Source: Chloroflexota bacterium (lineage in GTDB: Bacteria; Chloroflexota; Anaerolineae; Anaerolineales; Villigracilaceae). Taken from it: a stretch of DNA of 64,000 nt. The notes beneath the pieces are model-generated. The model ran no database searches. It was not told the origin of the DNA and saw nothing but the letters and a program-made list of their open reading frames with translations. The stretch covers positions 124,001-188,000 of the forward strand of contig JACPYX010000018.1 of assembly GCA_016195815.1 (NCBI GenBank), given 5' to 3'. This document shows, in pieces, positions 16,797-26,104 of this stretch (its first letter is position 1; each line of letters opens with the position of its first letter). A program made the translations under genes and the position numbers.

Positions 16797-17381
16797 GTGC
16801 GTTCTCTTATGCAGTTCATTCGAGCGATGGCGATTTTCTTTCTGCTCCTGTTAGCGGCTTGTGGGACCTCGCCTTTGACATCAACTCCCGCGCCGACTGC
16901 GACTCTTGCGCCGATTCCCAGTTCAACCCTGGCGCCAACGCTTCTTCCCACGCTGACTCCGACTGCGCTGCCCCAGGCATTCTTCTGTGTGGCGCCTGTC
17001 ACGCCGACACCTGCGCCTGGTTGCAGCCTGCCAACCGGTCAGGAGCGCGATCGCACTTGTGTTCGTAAAGTGCCTTATACACTGATCGCCATACCGCCTG
17101 ATGTGACCTATCAGGTAATATCGCCAAATTTCTTCTGCGCGGATGGCGGCATACGCGGCGGCAGCCGCTTGTTATCATGCAGCGGGCCGCAATCATTTAC
17201 TTTCCTGGTCAAGGTCTGCCGGCCGGGTTGTGTGGCCGCCGCCCCGCTGCAAAGCGGACCGAAAGGCTATTGTACGTCAGGCTATAATTACGACCCAGCC
17301 AATAATTGTTGCCAGTCAGCCGCTACGGACCCGAACGGTTGCATTACACTTAAATTCGATACCCGATCTTGTGGGAACTAG
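16797..17381 (+). CDS. Small Cys-rich lipoprotein related to the SUMF1 lipoprotein tails
   Basis: The 194-residue product has a signal peptide ending in LLLAAC, a Thr/Pro-rich linker and a Cys-rich domain. It lacks the SUMF1 domain but shares the tail unit GYNYDPANNCC and the VTYQV/CSGP strands of the two upstream proteins, so it looks like a free-standing tail module. I chose GTG at 16797 because AGGGAGA lies 5 bases upstream; ATG 16809 is the alternative. Its stop overlaps the stop of the convergent amidase in a shared CTAG, with no terminator between them. Confidence 0.7.
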   Translation: MRSLMQFIRAMAIFFLLLLAACGTSPLTSTPAPTATLAPIPSSTLAPTLLPTLTPTALPQAFFCVAPVTPTPAPGCSLPTGQERDRTCVRKVPYTLIAIPPDVTYQVISPNFFCADGGIRGGSRLLSCSGPQSFTFLVKVCRPGCVAAAPLQSGPKGYCTSGYNYDPANNCCQSAATDPNGCITLKFDTRSCGN

Positions 17382-18736
17382 ACGATAGGCGGGCGACGCG
17401 CGCCCCAATTTGTTTCCCGTTCGTAAGCCAGGCCCGCGCGCAGCACAGACGATTCATTCCACGCCCGCGATACAATCTGCAACCCGATTGGTAAACCATC
17501 TTTGCTGAAGCCGCCGGGCAGTGAAAGAGCCGGCAGGCCTGTCAAATTAAAGGGCGCTGTAAAACGCGTCAATTTGCGTGCCTGTTCGACGGCGTCGCTG
17601 CCTTCGATCAATGGCGCTGCGATGGGTGTGGATGGCAAAAGCAGAAGATCGTACTGCTCGAAGAAATTTTCCATGCGGCGTTTCATTTCAGTTTGCGTGT
17701 GGCGCGCCAGGCTGTATTCTGTGGATGTGGAATTGCGCCCGGTTTCCAGGCGCTGACGAACGTCTGCACCGAAGTTTTCGGGTGCTTCGGACAGGCGTTC
17801 GCGATGATAAGCTGCCCCGTCTGCCTGCACCATCACGCCGTTGGCAAACGCTGCATCGCGCAGGAATGACATATTCACCTGTTCGATCATTGCCCCCGCC
17901 TTTTTAAATATTTTTGCGGCCTCATGGATTGCCTGCAGAATATCTGTATCCGAGTCTTCGATATATTCTCCGACGGCCAGCACGATTCGCATATCTTTGA
18001 CGCCCTCTTCGATGCGCAGCAGATAGTCGTCTATGGGGATGTTTATAGACGCCGCGTCTTTGTCGTCGTAGCCTGCCATTACTTGCAGAAGCAGGGCCGC
18101 GTCTTTGACTGAACGAGTCAACGGGCCGGCGTGGTCCAGATTCCACGAGAGGGGAAAGATTCCGCGCAGGCTGACTCGCCCGAACGTTGGCTTGAATCCC
18201 ACCACGCCGCACAGCGAAGCCGGAATGCGGATCGAACCGCCGGTATCCGTGCCGAGGGCGGCCAGCGCCATGCCGGCTGCAACAGCAACCGCCGATCCGC
18301 CGGATGAGCCGCCGGGGATACGCGTTATATCCCACGGATTGCGCGTGATGCCATAGTGCGGGTTCACGGTCGTCACACCCAGCGCGATTTCATGTGTGTT
18401 GGTTTTCCCCATTACAATTGCGCCCGCAGATTTGATTTTTTGCACGGCGGCGGCATCTTCAGTTGGGACATAGTCTTTGAAGAACAACGATCCGGCTGTT
18501 GTTTTTATTCCAGCGGTCTCGAACAGATCTTTGACGGCTATGGGTATGCCAGCCAGCTTTCCTGCAGATAACTGACCGTTGACGGGCGGCTGTTGTATCG
18601 TAATGAACGCATTCAACGTCGGGTTGAGACGCTCGATTTGACGGAAGCAGGCCCCGGTCAAGGAATGAGGCGGGAGCGTCCCGTCATGCAGAAGCGGGGC
18701 GGCTTCGTGAATGGAGAGAAAATTTAGGTCGGCCAT
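17378..18736 (-). CDS. Amidase (GatA-like amidase-signature enzyme)
   Basis: The 452-residue enzyme belongs to the amidase-signature family, which hydrolyses amides with a Ser-cisSer-Lys triad. The Lys lies in [14 protein letters not shown] near residue 70, and the Ser-rich core is [17 protein letters not shown], near residue 145, with [16 protein letters not shown] following. It resembles GatA of the Glu-tRNA(Gln) amidotransferase, but gatB and gatC are not adjacent, so a stand-alone amidase is as likely. I start it at 18736, 8 bases after a minus-strand TATAAT; the in-frame ATG at 18745 overlaps that box. It diverges from the membrane protein gene. Confidence 0.82.
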   Translation of the reverse strand: MADLNFLSIHEAAPLLHDGTLPPHSLTGACFRQIERLNPTLNAFITIQQPPVNGQLSAGKLAGIPIAVKDLFETAGIKTTAGSLFFKDYVPTEDAAAVQKIKSAGAIVMGKTNTHEIALGVTTVNPHYGITRNPWDITRIPGGSSGGSAVAVAAGMALAALGTDTGGSIRIPASLCGVVGFKPTFGRVSLRGIFPLSWNLDHAGPLTRSVKDAALLLQVMAGYDDKDAASINIPIDDYLLRIEEGVKDMRIVLAVGEYIEDSDTDILQAIHEAAKIFKKAGAMIEQVNMSFLRDAAFANGVMVQADGAAYHRERLSEAPENFGADVRQRLETGRNSTSTEYSLARHTQTEMKRRMENFFEQYDLLLLPSTPIAAPLIEGSDAVEQARKLTRFTAPFNLTGLPALSLPGGFSKDGLPIGLQIVSRAWNESSVLRAGLAYERETNWGARRPPIV

Positions 18737-18743
18737 GCAATCC

Positions 18744-18751
18744 ATTATAAT
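18744..18751. promoter_or_regulatory. Palindromic -10 element driving two divergent leaderless genes
   Basis: ATTATAAT at 18744-18751 sits inside the perfect palindrome CCATTATAATGG. It reads as TATAAT on the plus strand (18746-18751) and on the minus strand (18749-18744). The plus-strand gene starts at 18760 and the minus-strand gene at 18736, each about 8 bases beyond its box, so transcription should begin at or next to both start codons. Confidence 0.65.
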
Positions 18752-18759
18752 GGCTGTCT

Positions 18760-20337
18760 ATGTTCAAGAGTCTATCTGCTGAAAATAAATTTCGGATTTA
18801 CCTTTCCCTGCTGTCTTTCGCGGGGCTTGCATTTATTTGGTTGACCACGTCGAAATATGGCGCGGGCGTTTCGTCGGACGCGGGGCGTAATCTTTCTACC
18901 GCCGAAAACTTGTTGAAGGGCGCGGGCTTCGTTGATTTTGCCGGTTCTCCATTTGTTTTGTGGCCGCCGCTTTATCCGCTCGTCATGGCGGGGCTGAGCC
19001 TGCTGACAAAGTGGAGCGTGTTTCAGTCGGCGTGGTATTTGAATGTGGCGTTATACGCCTTGAACATTTGGTTGTCTGGCTGGCTGCTCTATCAAACTTT
19101 CAAAAGTAAACCGGTATATGCCTGGGTCGGCGCGTTGATGTTCCTGCTTTCGCGTTCGACCCTTCGTATTTATGCCAACATCGCTTCGGAACCGCTGTTC
19201 GTAACTTTTATGTTGATCTTCTTCTTCGCCGCGGCGCAATATTTGCGCGGTGATTCGCGGCGCGCCTTGTGGTTGATGTTCATCATGGCCGGGCTGGCAA
19301 CATTCCAGCGTTATCTCGGTGTGGTGTTGTTTGGCGTGGGTGGGATAGTCGTTCTTTACAAGGCAGGCCGGCGCGGTGTCAGGTATGCAATTCTTCCGGC
19401 CCTCATCTCGGCCATGCCCATCGCCGCATGGGCTTTGCTCCATAACTATCCGATCAGCGGCGCGCCCTTTGGTCCGCGCATTTTTGGCGACATGTTTCCG
19501 CTCCAGAACATTAACCTTGCGTTGACAAAAATGTTGTGGTGGTTTATCCCCCGGCTTTCCTTTCTCGACCCGCTTCTTCTGCGGCCCTGGATCGCTCTGA
19601 TCGGTTTGATTTTATTTCTGGTCGCAATAAATAGAAGGACGAATTGGCTCAACTGGCTGAAGGAACTCTCCGGTATTTATGTTTGGCCTGCCTTGCTGTT
19701 TTCCGTCGTTTACTTTTTCCTGTTGGCCTTTACCGTCGTGACTGCCGATCATCTCGACCTGACGTCTGATCGCTATTATGTCATCATCCTGCCGGTTATA
19801 TTGGTTCTTGTTTTCATTACTTTGGATAAATTGGTATTCAGTCACTTCAACTTCAATAACCGCATTGTCTCATATGGCCTGGCAGCCCTGGTCGTGATCT
19901 GGTTTGTCTATCCGGTTTACAGTATACAGGAATATATTCGTTTAGCCCTGGTACAGGGCGAGCCGACCAATTACAACATTGCCAATTCGGCTAACTTCCG
20001 CGAGATGAGCGTGGTCAAAGCTGCGCAAAAAATATTGGATGCCGACCCTTCGGCCGCTCTTTACAGCAATTACCTGAACATCGTCTGGTTCATTTACCAG
20101 CGTCCGGTCACGACGCTTCCCTTCGTGGACGCAAGCCTGCCGCGTGATCAACAGATTTTATCCCTGCCTTCGAATTACCCTGCCTGGCCGCCGCAAAGCG
20201 GTTATATCATTTGGTTTACGCCCAATCAGTATCGTCACATTGCCGCCCCGGATGAACTGGCAACAATTGCGAATTTGAAACTGCTATATCGGGATAAAAC
20301 CGGACAGATATATTATGTTCAAGCCAGGACGCCGTAA
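18760..20337 (+). CDS. Polytopic membrane protein, probable lipid-linked glycosyltransferase (GT-C type)
   Basis: The 525-residue protein has about 10-11 hydrophobic helices and a C-terminal extracytoplasmic domain (~residues 400-525). The early loop SSDAGRNLSTAENLLKGAGF followed by WPPLYPLVMAG matches the first extracytoplasmic loop of ArnT/PMT-like GT-C enzymes, with an acidic residue in the expected place. Such enzymes use polyprenyl-phosphate sugars to modify proteins or lipids at the outer face of the membrane. No sugar pathway genes are nearby. A palindromic -10 lies 8 bases upstream. Confidence 0.7.
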   Translation: MFKSLSAENKFRIYLSLLSFAGLAFIWLTTSKYGAGVSSDAGRNLSTAENLLKGAGFVDFAGSPFVLWPPLYPLVMAGLSLLTKWSVFQSAWYLNVALYALNIWLSGWLLYQTFKSKPVYAWVGALMFLLSRSTLRIYANIASEPLFVTFMLIFFFAAAQYLRGDSRRALWLMFIMAGLATFQRYLGVVLFGVGGIVVLYKAGRRGVRYAILPALISAMPIAAWALLHNYPISGAPFGPRIFGDMFPLQNINLALTKMLWWFIPRLSFLDPLLLRPWIALIGLILFLVAINRRTNWLNWLKELSGIYVWPALLFSVVYFFLLAFTVVTADHLDLTSDRYYVIILPVILVLVFITLDKLVFSHFNFNNRIVSYGLAALVVIWFVYPVYSIQEYIRLALVQGEPTNYNIANSANFREMSVVKAAQKILDADPSAALYSNYLNIVWFIYQRPVTTLPFVDASLPRDQQILSLPSNYPAWPPQSGYIIWFTPNQYRHIAAPDELATIANLKLLYRDKTGQIYYVQARTP

Positions 20338-20377
20338 TCAAAAGGCTGGAAGAAGAATTCCTTCCAGCCTTTTGATT
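20336..20377. terminator. Strong bidirectional terminator between convergent genes
   Basis: A perfect 17-pair stem (20336-20352 with 20361-20377) with an eight-base loop carries AAAA on the left arm and TTTT on the right arm, so it can end transcripts from both sides. Confidence 0.9.
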
Positions 20378-20393
20378 CTACTCTTCAACCGAT

Positions 20394-22415
20394 CTAGAAT
20401 AATCCAACTACTTTGCCTGTCTTCAAATCCAGGTCAACATCGTAGAACACAGGCCGCGTTGGCAGGCCGGGCATGGTGCGCATTTCGCCCAATAATGGAT
20501 ATAGGAATCCGGCGCCCACGCTTGCGCGAATATCGCGGATCATCACGCGGAATCCGGCTGGCGCGCCCTTGAGCGCCGCGTCCGTGCTGAATGATAGGTG
20601 GGTCTTCGCCATGCAAAGCGGCAGGTTGTCAAAGCCGAGTTTGGTATAAAGTTCGATCTTGGCTTCAGCCTCGGGGCTGTAATCCACGCCATCGGCGCGG
20701 TAGATTTCGCGGCAAATCGTCTCGATCTTTTCCTTAATTGGGCGGTTCAACTCATAGAGGAACTTGAACTTACTGGGTTGTTCTGCCGCTTTGACAACGG
20801 CTTTGGCCAGCGCCAGCGCGCCCGTACCGCCGTCGGCCCAGTGGGTGGACACAATGGCATCCATCGCGCCGAATTCGAGCGCGGATTTGCGGATCAGTTC
20901 CACTTCGGCGGGCGTATCCGTCGCAAACGAGTTGACCGCCACGACCACATTCACACCATACTTGAGCGCGTTTTGCACGTGGCGTTCAAGATTCGGCAAG
21001 CCCTTGCGAAGCAGATCGAGATTTTCGTCGGTGTATTCAGATGCGAGCGGCTTGCCGGCTACAACCTTCGGGCCGCCGCCGTGCATCTTGAGAGCGCGCA
21101 CAGTTGCGACCATCACAACCACCTGCGGGATCAGGCCCGAGTAGCGGCATTTGATGTCGAAGAATTTTTCCATGCCTATATCCGCGCCGAAGCCCGATTC
21201 CGTGACAACGTAATCTGCCAGTTTGAGCGCGATCTTGTCGGCGATGATGGAAGATTGCCCATGAGCGATATTGGCAAACGGTCCCGCGTGAACGAAAGCC
21301 GGGGTCCCTTCGAGGGTCTGCATGAGATTCGGCTTGATGGCGTCTTTCATCAAAACGGTGATAGCCCCAGCCACGCCCAAATCTTCCGCGGTAACGGCTT
21401 CGCCGCGTTTATTGGTGGCGACTACCATGCGGCCAAAGCGTTCGCGCATATCTTCAAGGCCGGTGGTCAGCGCCAGCACGGCCATGATCTCGGATGCAAC
21501 CGTGATGTCATAACCGGAGCGATGCTCGAAGCCCGCTTCATCCTTGCCGAGGCCGACCTGGACTTCGCGCAGAAATCGGTCGTTGATATCAATCACGCGC
21601 CGCCAGCTGATTCCGTTCGGATCAATATCGAGACGGGCAAAGCGGGTCCGTTCTTCGGGTGTCAGATCGTTTGGGTTGGTTTTGTTGATGCCGAGTCTTT
21701 TTAATCGGCGCAGCATGGTGGGAGCAAATTTGCGATTGCCCTTCTTGTCGGGCGGGCAAAGCGCATCGAAGAGCTTTCCATCATCCGGGGTTAGGGTCTC
21801 GTGCATCATGCGGGCGTCCAGCGCCGCCGATGTTAGGTTGTGTGCGGCGGTGATGGCGTGAATGTCGCCGGTCAGATGCAGGTTGAAATCTTCCATCGGA
21901 ATGATCTGCGAATAACCGCCGCCGGCCGCGCCGCCTTTGATGCCAAAGGTCGGGCCTTGCGATGGCTGGCGGATAGCTGTGATGACCTTCTTGCCCAAAT
22001 GTGCACCCAGTGCTTGTGACAGGCCAACCGTAGTCGTGGTTTTGCCTTCGCCGAGCGGAGTGGGAGTGATGGCTGTCACATCCACATATTTGCCGTTCGG
22101 ACGTTTTGCAAGCCGCTCCAGGATTTCAAGTTTCACTTTTGCCTTGTACGGCCCATAGAGTTCGAGCTCGTTTTCGCGGATGCCAAGTTCTGCGGCGACT
22201 TGCAGAATGGGCTTGAGTTTGGCTTCCTGCGCGATCTCGATATCTGAAGGCACGGGCCGGCGCAGTTTTAGTTTGGTTGGCGCGAAGCCAGCCACAGCCT
22301 TTAACACTACTTTCTTTTGGACTGGTTTACCTGTTTGGGCTTTTTTCGCTGTATTTTTTTTTGCGATGACTTTCTTCCCCTTGGTTGTTTTTGTTGCTTT
22401 TACTTTGGTGGCCAT
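20394..22415 (-). CDS. fhs: Formate--tetrahydrofolate ligase with basic N-terminal extension
   Basis: Fhs makes 10-formyltetrahydrofolate from formate, THF and ATP for one-carbon metabolism or the Wood-Ljungdahl methyl branch. The core has [20 protein letters not shown] (ATP loop, near residue 120), [19 protein letters not shown] and [13 protein letters not shown]. The 673-residue length exceeds the usual ~560-630 because of a ~45-residue Lys/Ala/Thr-rich leader. AGGAG lies 6 bases before the ATG at 22415, so the leader appears to be translated. The leader could be a disordered, nucleic-acid-binding or stabilising tail; its role is unknown. No other Wood-Ljungdahl gene is adjacent. Confidence 0.95.
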   Translation of the reverse strand: MATKVKATKTTKGKKVIAKKNTAKKAQTGKPVQKKVVLKAVAGFAPTKLKLRRPVPSDIEIAQEAKLKPILQVAAELGIRENELELYGPYKAKVKLEILERLAKRPNGKYVDVTAITPTPLGEGKTTTTVGLSQALGAHLGKKVITAIRQPSQGPTFGIKGGAAGGGYSQIIPMEDFNLHLTGDIHAITAAHNLTSAALDARMMHETLTPDDGKLFDALCPPDKKGNRKFAPTMLRRLKRLGINKTNPNDLTPEERTRFARLDIDPNGISWRRVIDINDRFLREVQVGLGKDEAGFEHRSGYDITVASEIMAVLALTTGLEDMRERFGRMVVATNKRGEAVTAEDLGVAGAITVLMKDAIKPNLMQTLEGTPAFVHAGPFANIAHGQSSIIADKIALKLADYVVTESGFGADIGMEKFFDIKCRYSGLIPQVVVMVATVRALKMHGGGPKVVAGKPLASEYTDENLDLLRKGLPNLERHVQNALKYGVNVVVAVNSFATDTPAEVELIRKSALEFGAMDAIVSTHWADGGTGALALAKAVVKAAEQPSKFKFLYELNRPIKEKIETICREIYRADGVDYSPEAEAKIELYTKLGFDNLPLCMAKTHLSFSTDAALKGAPAGFRVMIRDIRASVGAGFLYPLLGEMRTMPGLPTRPVFYDVDLDLKTGKVVGLF

Positions 22416-22504
22416 TTCATCTCCTTGTTGTCGTTAAGATGCCAGTTCATTTTCGGCTATTTTTATTTTTTTGGCAATAGATTTCCATCCCCGGTTTTTT
22501 GTAT

Positions 22505-23305
22505 TTAATCACTTGCAATCAACGTGCCCAATTGCCTGCCCTGCAAGACTTTTTCAAGATTCCCGGCTTCTTCGCCCGAAAATATTTGCACGGTCATTTG
22601 TGGAAATTTTCCGACAAGTCGCAGCATCTGTTCGACTTTGGACTTCATCCCGCCGGTGACATCTGCCCCATGCGACCCGCCGACTTTGCCTGCGATGGCA
22701 TCGTACGTTTTCGGCGTCACTTTCCCGACCATCTGCTGGCGGGCCGGAAAATCGGACCATACCCCCGCCTCTAGCCCCGCCAGTAAAATGCGGGCAGGTG
22801 CTAGCTGGTGTGCGAGATATTCAAAAAGATCCTCCGTGGAAAGGATTGTCCCGCCGCGCAGTTCATCGAATATTGTGTCGCCATAGACTACGGGTGAAAT
22901 TCCATTCGACAGCGCCTTAAGGATGGGAGCTACATCCCATGTCAATACTTTTGCGTCGTGTGCAATCGCGCCAGCCGATGGTTGAATTGACATTGCGGGA
23001 ATATTTGCTTTATGTAAAGCTTGCATCACAAAGTGATTCAGCGTTCCCGCCTGAAAGCGGACTTCTGCAAAGCCGCGCCACTCTTTCTCATTATGAACGC
23101 CATTACGCGTCCCGTGCAAGTTTGCGGCGGTGTGCCCAAAGGAGCCGGCTCCATGTCCCAAAACAAGGCGCAGATTCGGGGTCCGGGTTTGAGCGGCGTG
23201 GATTTCGTCCACGAGCCGGGCTAGTTTATCCGATCGAATTTTGTACGGCGTTGTTTTATCTGTGATAAGTGAGCCGCCCAATTTAAGAAAGACGAGTTCG
23301 GTCAT
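22505..23305 (-). CDS. Isopentenyl phosphate kinase
   Basis: The 266-residue amino-acid-kinase-fold protein matches archaeal-type isopentenyl phosphate kinases, which phosphorylate isopentenyl phosphate to IPP at the end of the alternative mevalonate pathway. Key parts are FLKLGGSLITDKTTPY at the N-terminus, LGHGAGSFGH near residue 50 with the catalytic His, and VTGGMKSKVEQM near residue 215. The family is known in Archaea and in Chloroflexi such as Roseiflexus, so it also hints at the host phylum. Other mevalonate-pathway genes are not in the window. It lies just upstream of fhs on the same strand, about 90 bp apart. Confidence 0.9.
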   Translation of the reverse strand: MTELVFLKLGGSLITDKTTPYKIRSDKLARLVDEIHAAQTRTPNLRLVLGHGAGSFGHTAANLHGTRNGVHNEKEWRGFAEVRFQAGTLNHFVMQALHKANIPAMSIQPSAGAIAHDAKVLTWDVAPILKALSNGISPVVYGDTIFDELRGGTILSTEDLFEYLAHQLAPARILLAGLEAGVWSDFPARQQMVGKVTPKTYDAIAGKVGGSHGADVTGGMKSKVEQMLRLVGKFPQMTVQIFSGEEAGNLEKVLQGRQLGTLIASD

Positions 23306-23393
23306 GTGTCTGTTTTACCATGAAAATGTTTGAACCGTCTAGCCGCGATAGGCGGGCGTCGAAACCCCAAACGTTAATGCTATAATCCCGCGC

Positions 23394-24371
23394 ATGGATA
23401 TTCGTTCGGGAATTATTGCTACCATTATTTTGTTGGCGTTGTTTGCGGTTTTCAGCTTCTGGCGTGGCATGCGCACGCTCCAATCAGCCCGCAAGATGAC
23501 CTTTTATCGCCTGCGCCGTCAACGCGAAGCCGGCGGCTGGCGTTTATTGGGGTTGGCGATTATTCTGGTCGCGCTGGCCATCTGGCTGCCTCTGTTCGGC
23601 GAGCCGATCGCTTACGATTATTTTCCGCCTTCTCCCACACCGTCGCTGACGCCAACTGTCACCATTGTCCCAACGATTACGCTGTCTCCAACCATCACGC
23701 TGACTCCGACCATTACCGATACTCCGGCGGTGACCGATACGCCGACCATCACACCGACGCCTTTCCTGCCGCTTGCCATGCAAGCCTTGTTCCAAAGTTC
23801 CGTTACACCCAACCCAGGGGCAATCTTTTCGCCGCTTCTTTTTTCCACCAAATTGGATAACTCCCAGGCCGTAGATCCAACGACAGTATTCCAAAATCCG
23901 GTCGGCCACATGTATGCGGTATTTTCTTATGACCAGATGTCGCCTGGCGCGCAATGGACTGCGCTCTGGATCCGCAATGGCGAGATCGTTCATTACGAGA
24001 CCAAACCATGGGATGGCGCTACCGGAGGTTTTGGTTTTACTGATTGGAATCCAACATCCGATCAGTGGCTGGCAGGGAAATATGAAGTTCAGGTTTTCGT
24101 TGGCCTTGAATGGAAGGTTGTGGGGCGTTTCCTGGTGCAAGGCGACCCCCCGACCGCCGTTCCAACCATCACGCCGACTGCAACGGCTACGCCTTCGCGA
24201 ACTCGCACGCCTACATTGACAGTCACTCCTTCATTCACTCCGACATCAAGTAAAACGCCTTTGCCAACAAAAACTTCTTCTCCAACCAAAACTTCGGCCC
24301 CGTCTTCAACGCCAAAGCCGTCTTCAACGCCAAAACCGAGCGCAACACCTTCGCCTACGAGGACACCCTGA
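23394..24371 (+). CDS. Membrane-anchored protein with two Thr/Pro-rich linkers
   Basis: The 325-residue protein has a hydrophobic N-terminal helix, a basic loop (RKMTFYRLRRQREAGGWR), a second helix (residues ~52-68), then a Thr/Pro linker, a folded beta-type domain of ~130 residues (MYAVFSYDQMSPGAQWTALW to GLEWKVVGRFLV) and a long Ser/Thr/Pro/Lys tail. The folded part resembles extracytoplasmic ligand or wall-associated domains but I do not recognise a family. TATAAT at 23381-23386 ends 7 bases before the ATG, suggesting a leaderless mRNA. It starts an apparent operon running to 26892. Confidence 0.7.
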   Translation: MDIRSGIIATIILLALFAVFSFWRGMRTLQSARKMTFYRLRRQREAGGWRLLGLAIILVALAIWLPLFGEPIAYDYFPPSPTPSLTPTVTIVPTITLSPTITLTPTITDTPAVTDTPTITPTPFLPLAMQALFQSSVTPNPGAIFSPLLFSTKLDNSQAVDPTTVFQNPVGHMYAVFSYDQMSPGAQWTALWIRNGEIVHYETKPWDGATGGFGFTDWNPTSDQWLAGKYEVQVFVGLEWKVVGRFLVQGDPPTAVPTITPTATATPSRTRTPTLTVTPSFTPTSSKTPLPTKTSSPTKTSAPSSTPKPSSTPKPSATPSPTRTP

Positions 24372-24373
24372 CC

Positions 24374-24862
24374 ATGCCTGATTCGTCCTTTCAAGATTAT
24401 TATCCCGACCACATGGCGCATTGTTATGGCTGCGGACGATTGAACGAATTCGGACATCAAATCAAAAGTTACTGGGATGGCGAAGAATCAGTTTGTCACT
24501 TCCAACCGGACGCGCATCACATCTCCATTCCCGGTTATGTTTATGGCGGGCTACTGGCTTCGCTGATTGATTGCCACGGCACAGGCACAGCCGCCGCGGC
24601 GGGTTATCGCGCCGAGAAGCGCGCCATGGATTCCGAACCCGCGTTGCGTTATCTGACCGCTTCGCTGCATGTGGATTATCTCAAGCCCACGCCGCTCGGC
24701 ATCCTGCTTGAGGTGCGCGGCAGGGTTAAGGAAGTCAAAGGCCGCAAGGTGGTTATCGAAGAATGGATCAATGCCAACGGCGTGATTACCGTGCGCGGCG
24801 AGTTGGTCGCCGTTCAAGTTCCCGATCAATTGGTGCTGGAATTATTGGGACAGAAAAAATAA
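24374..24862 (+). CDS. Hotdog-fold thioesterase (PaaI-like)
   Basis: The 162-residue protein has a CYGCGRLNEFGHQIKSYW start and a PGYVYGGLLASLIDCHGTG helix, with the Asp/His pattern typical of PaaI-type hotdog thioesterases, and a C-terminal strand set with VIEEWINANG. It would hydrolyse an acyl-CoA thioester in the cytosol; the substrate is unknown. It starts 2 bases after the preceding stop and is followed within 3 bases by the next gene. Confidence 0.78.
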   Translation: MPDSSFQDYYPDHMAHCYGCGRLNEFGHQIKSYWDGEESVCHFQPDAHHISIPGYVYGGLLASLIDCHGTGTAAAAGYRAEKRAMDSEPALRYLTASLHVDYLKPTPLGILLEVRGRVKEVKGRKVVIEEWINANGVITVRGELVAVQVPDQLVLELLGQKK

Positions 24863-24865
24863 ATC

Positions 24866-26104
24866 GTGGCACAAAATCTTCTTGCTTCATTATCCGACTC
24901 GCAGCTCGATTTGCTTCACCGCCTCGCGGACGAATCTGCCGCGCTCGGATTCCCCATCTATATCGTCGGAGGCTTCGTTCGGGACCTCGTACTGGGCCGT
25001 CCAAGCCTCGACTTCGATCTCGTCCTCGAAGGGGATGCCATCTCGCTGGGGCGTTCTCTCGTTTCGAAATTCGGCGGCAAGCTGACGGTGCACACAAAAT
25101 TCAAAACCGCGAAATGGTTCCCCGGCCTTTCGGCCTTTCGACCTTCCAACCTTCCGACCTTTATTGATTTAATCTCTGCTCGTTCTGAAACCTACAAACA
25201 CCCCGCCGCTCTTCCGACTGTGAAATTGGGAACTGTGGCTGATGATATTCGACGCCGCGACTTTACACTCAACGCTCTTGCCATTTGCTTGGACGGCGAA
25301 TATTTCGGCGAACTGCGCGATGAACTCGGCGGCCTGGATGACCTGCAAAACGGTCTGGTGCGCGTTTTACATCCGCGCTCGTTTGTAGATGATCCAACGC
25401 GCCTATTCCGCGCGGCGCGATACGAGAAGCGTTACGATTTCAAGATCGAGCCGCAGACGCTGGCCCTCATCCCAGAAGCGCGGCCGTTGATCGCGAAACT
25501 CTCCGCACAACGCATCCGCCACGAATTGGATTTGATCCTCGGCGAACCAAACGCTTTATCCATACTGGCGCGGCTCGGTGATTTGGATCTGCTCAAGCCC
25601 ATCCATCCCTCGTTGACCTGGGACGTGACCACCTGGGCGCGCTTTCAGCATAAGGTCAACTCGGCTAATGAGCGCTGGCTCTTGTGGTTGATGTCGCTCA
25701 CCGAAACGGAAATCGCTTCTTTAAACCAGCGCCTGAAATTCACAGCATCGTTGTTGAAATCTCTTTATGCTTCCTCGAAAATATTTGCGGCGCTATCAGC
25801 CTTCGAGGATTTGAAACCCAGCCAATGTGTGGAGCGGCTCAACGGTTTTCCGTTAAACGCTGTTTCAGCCGCGGCTCTTATCGCGCAGGGAAAGTCTCGT
25901 CAGAATCTCGAGAAATATTTATCCGAGTGGCGACACATCAAGCCAAAAACAACCGGTGATGATTTGAAAAATCTTGGCATCGCGCCAGGCCCAAAATACC
26001 AGGAGATTTTGTCGCGCTTGCGGAACGCATGGCTGGATGGGGAAGTGGACAGCGAGAATGAAGAAAAGAGATTAATAGAAAATTTTCTAAAGGAAACCGG
26101 ATGA
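24866..26104 (+). CDS. CCA tRNA nucleotidyltransferase / poly(A) polymerase family protein
   Basis: The class II nucleotidyltransferase core is clear in the first ~200 of 412 residues: YIVGGFVRDLVLGRPSLDFD with the DFDLV metal-binding carboxylates, RRRDFTLNALAICL, and DDPTRLFRAARYEKRYDF. It would add or repair the CCA end of tRNA, or polyadenylate RNA. The C-terminal half is divergent and helical. The start is GTG at 24866, 3 bases after the upstream stop. Its stop overlaps the next ATG (ATGA), indicating coupled translation. I cannot separate CCA-adding from A-adding activity. Confidence 0.88.
   Translation: MAQNLLASLSDSQLDLLHRLADESAALGFPIYIVGGFVRDLVLGRPSLDFDLVLEGDAISLGRSLVSKFGGKLTVHTKFKTAKWFPGLSAFRPSNLPTFIDLISARSETYKHPAALPTVKLGTVADDIRRRDFTLNALAICLDGEYFGELRDELGGLDDLQNGLVRVLHPRSFVDDPTRLFRAARYEKRYDFKIEPQTLALIPEARPLIAKLSAQRIRHELDLILGEPNALSILARLGDLDLLKPIHPSLTWDVTTWARFQHKVNSANERWLLWLMSLTETEIASLNQRLKFTASLLKSLYASSKIFAALSAFEDLKPSQCVERLNGFPLNAVSAAALIAQGKSRQNLEKYLSEWRHIKPKTTGDDLKNLGIAPGPKYQEILSRLRNAWLDGEVDSENEEKRLIENFLKETG

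Noticed and set aside
20598-21704. A 368-codon plus-strand frame opposite fhs
   Set aside because: It is the antisense shadow of a well-conserved gene, has no ribosome site and codes for no recognisable protein.
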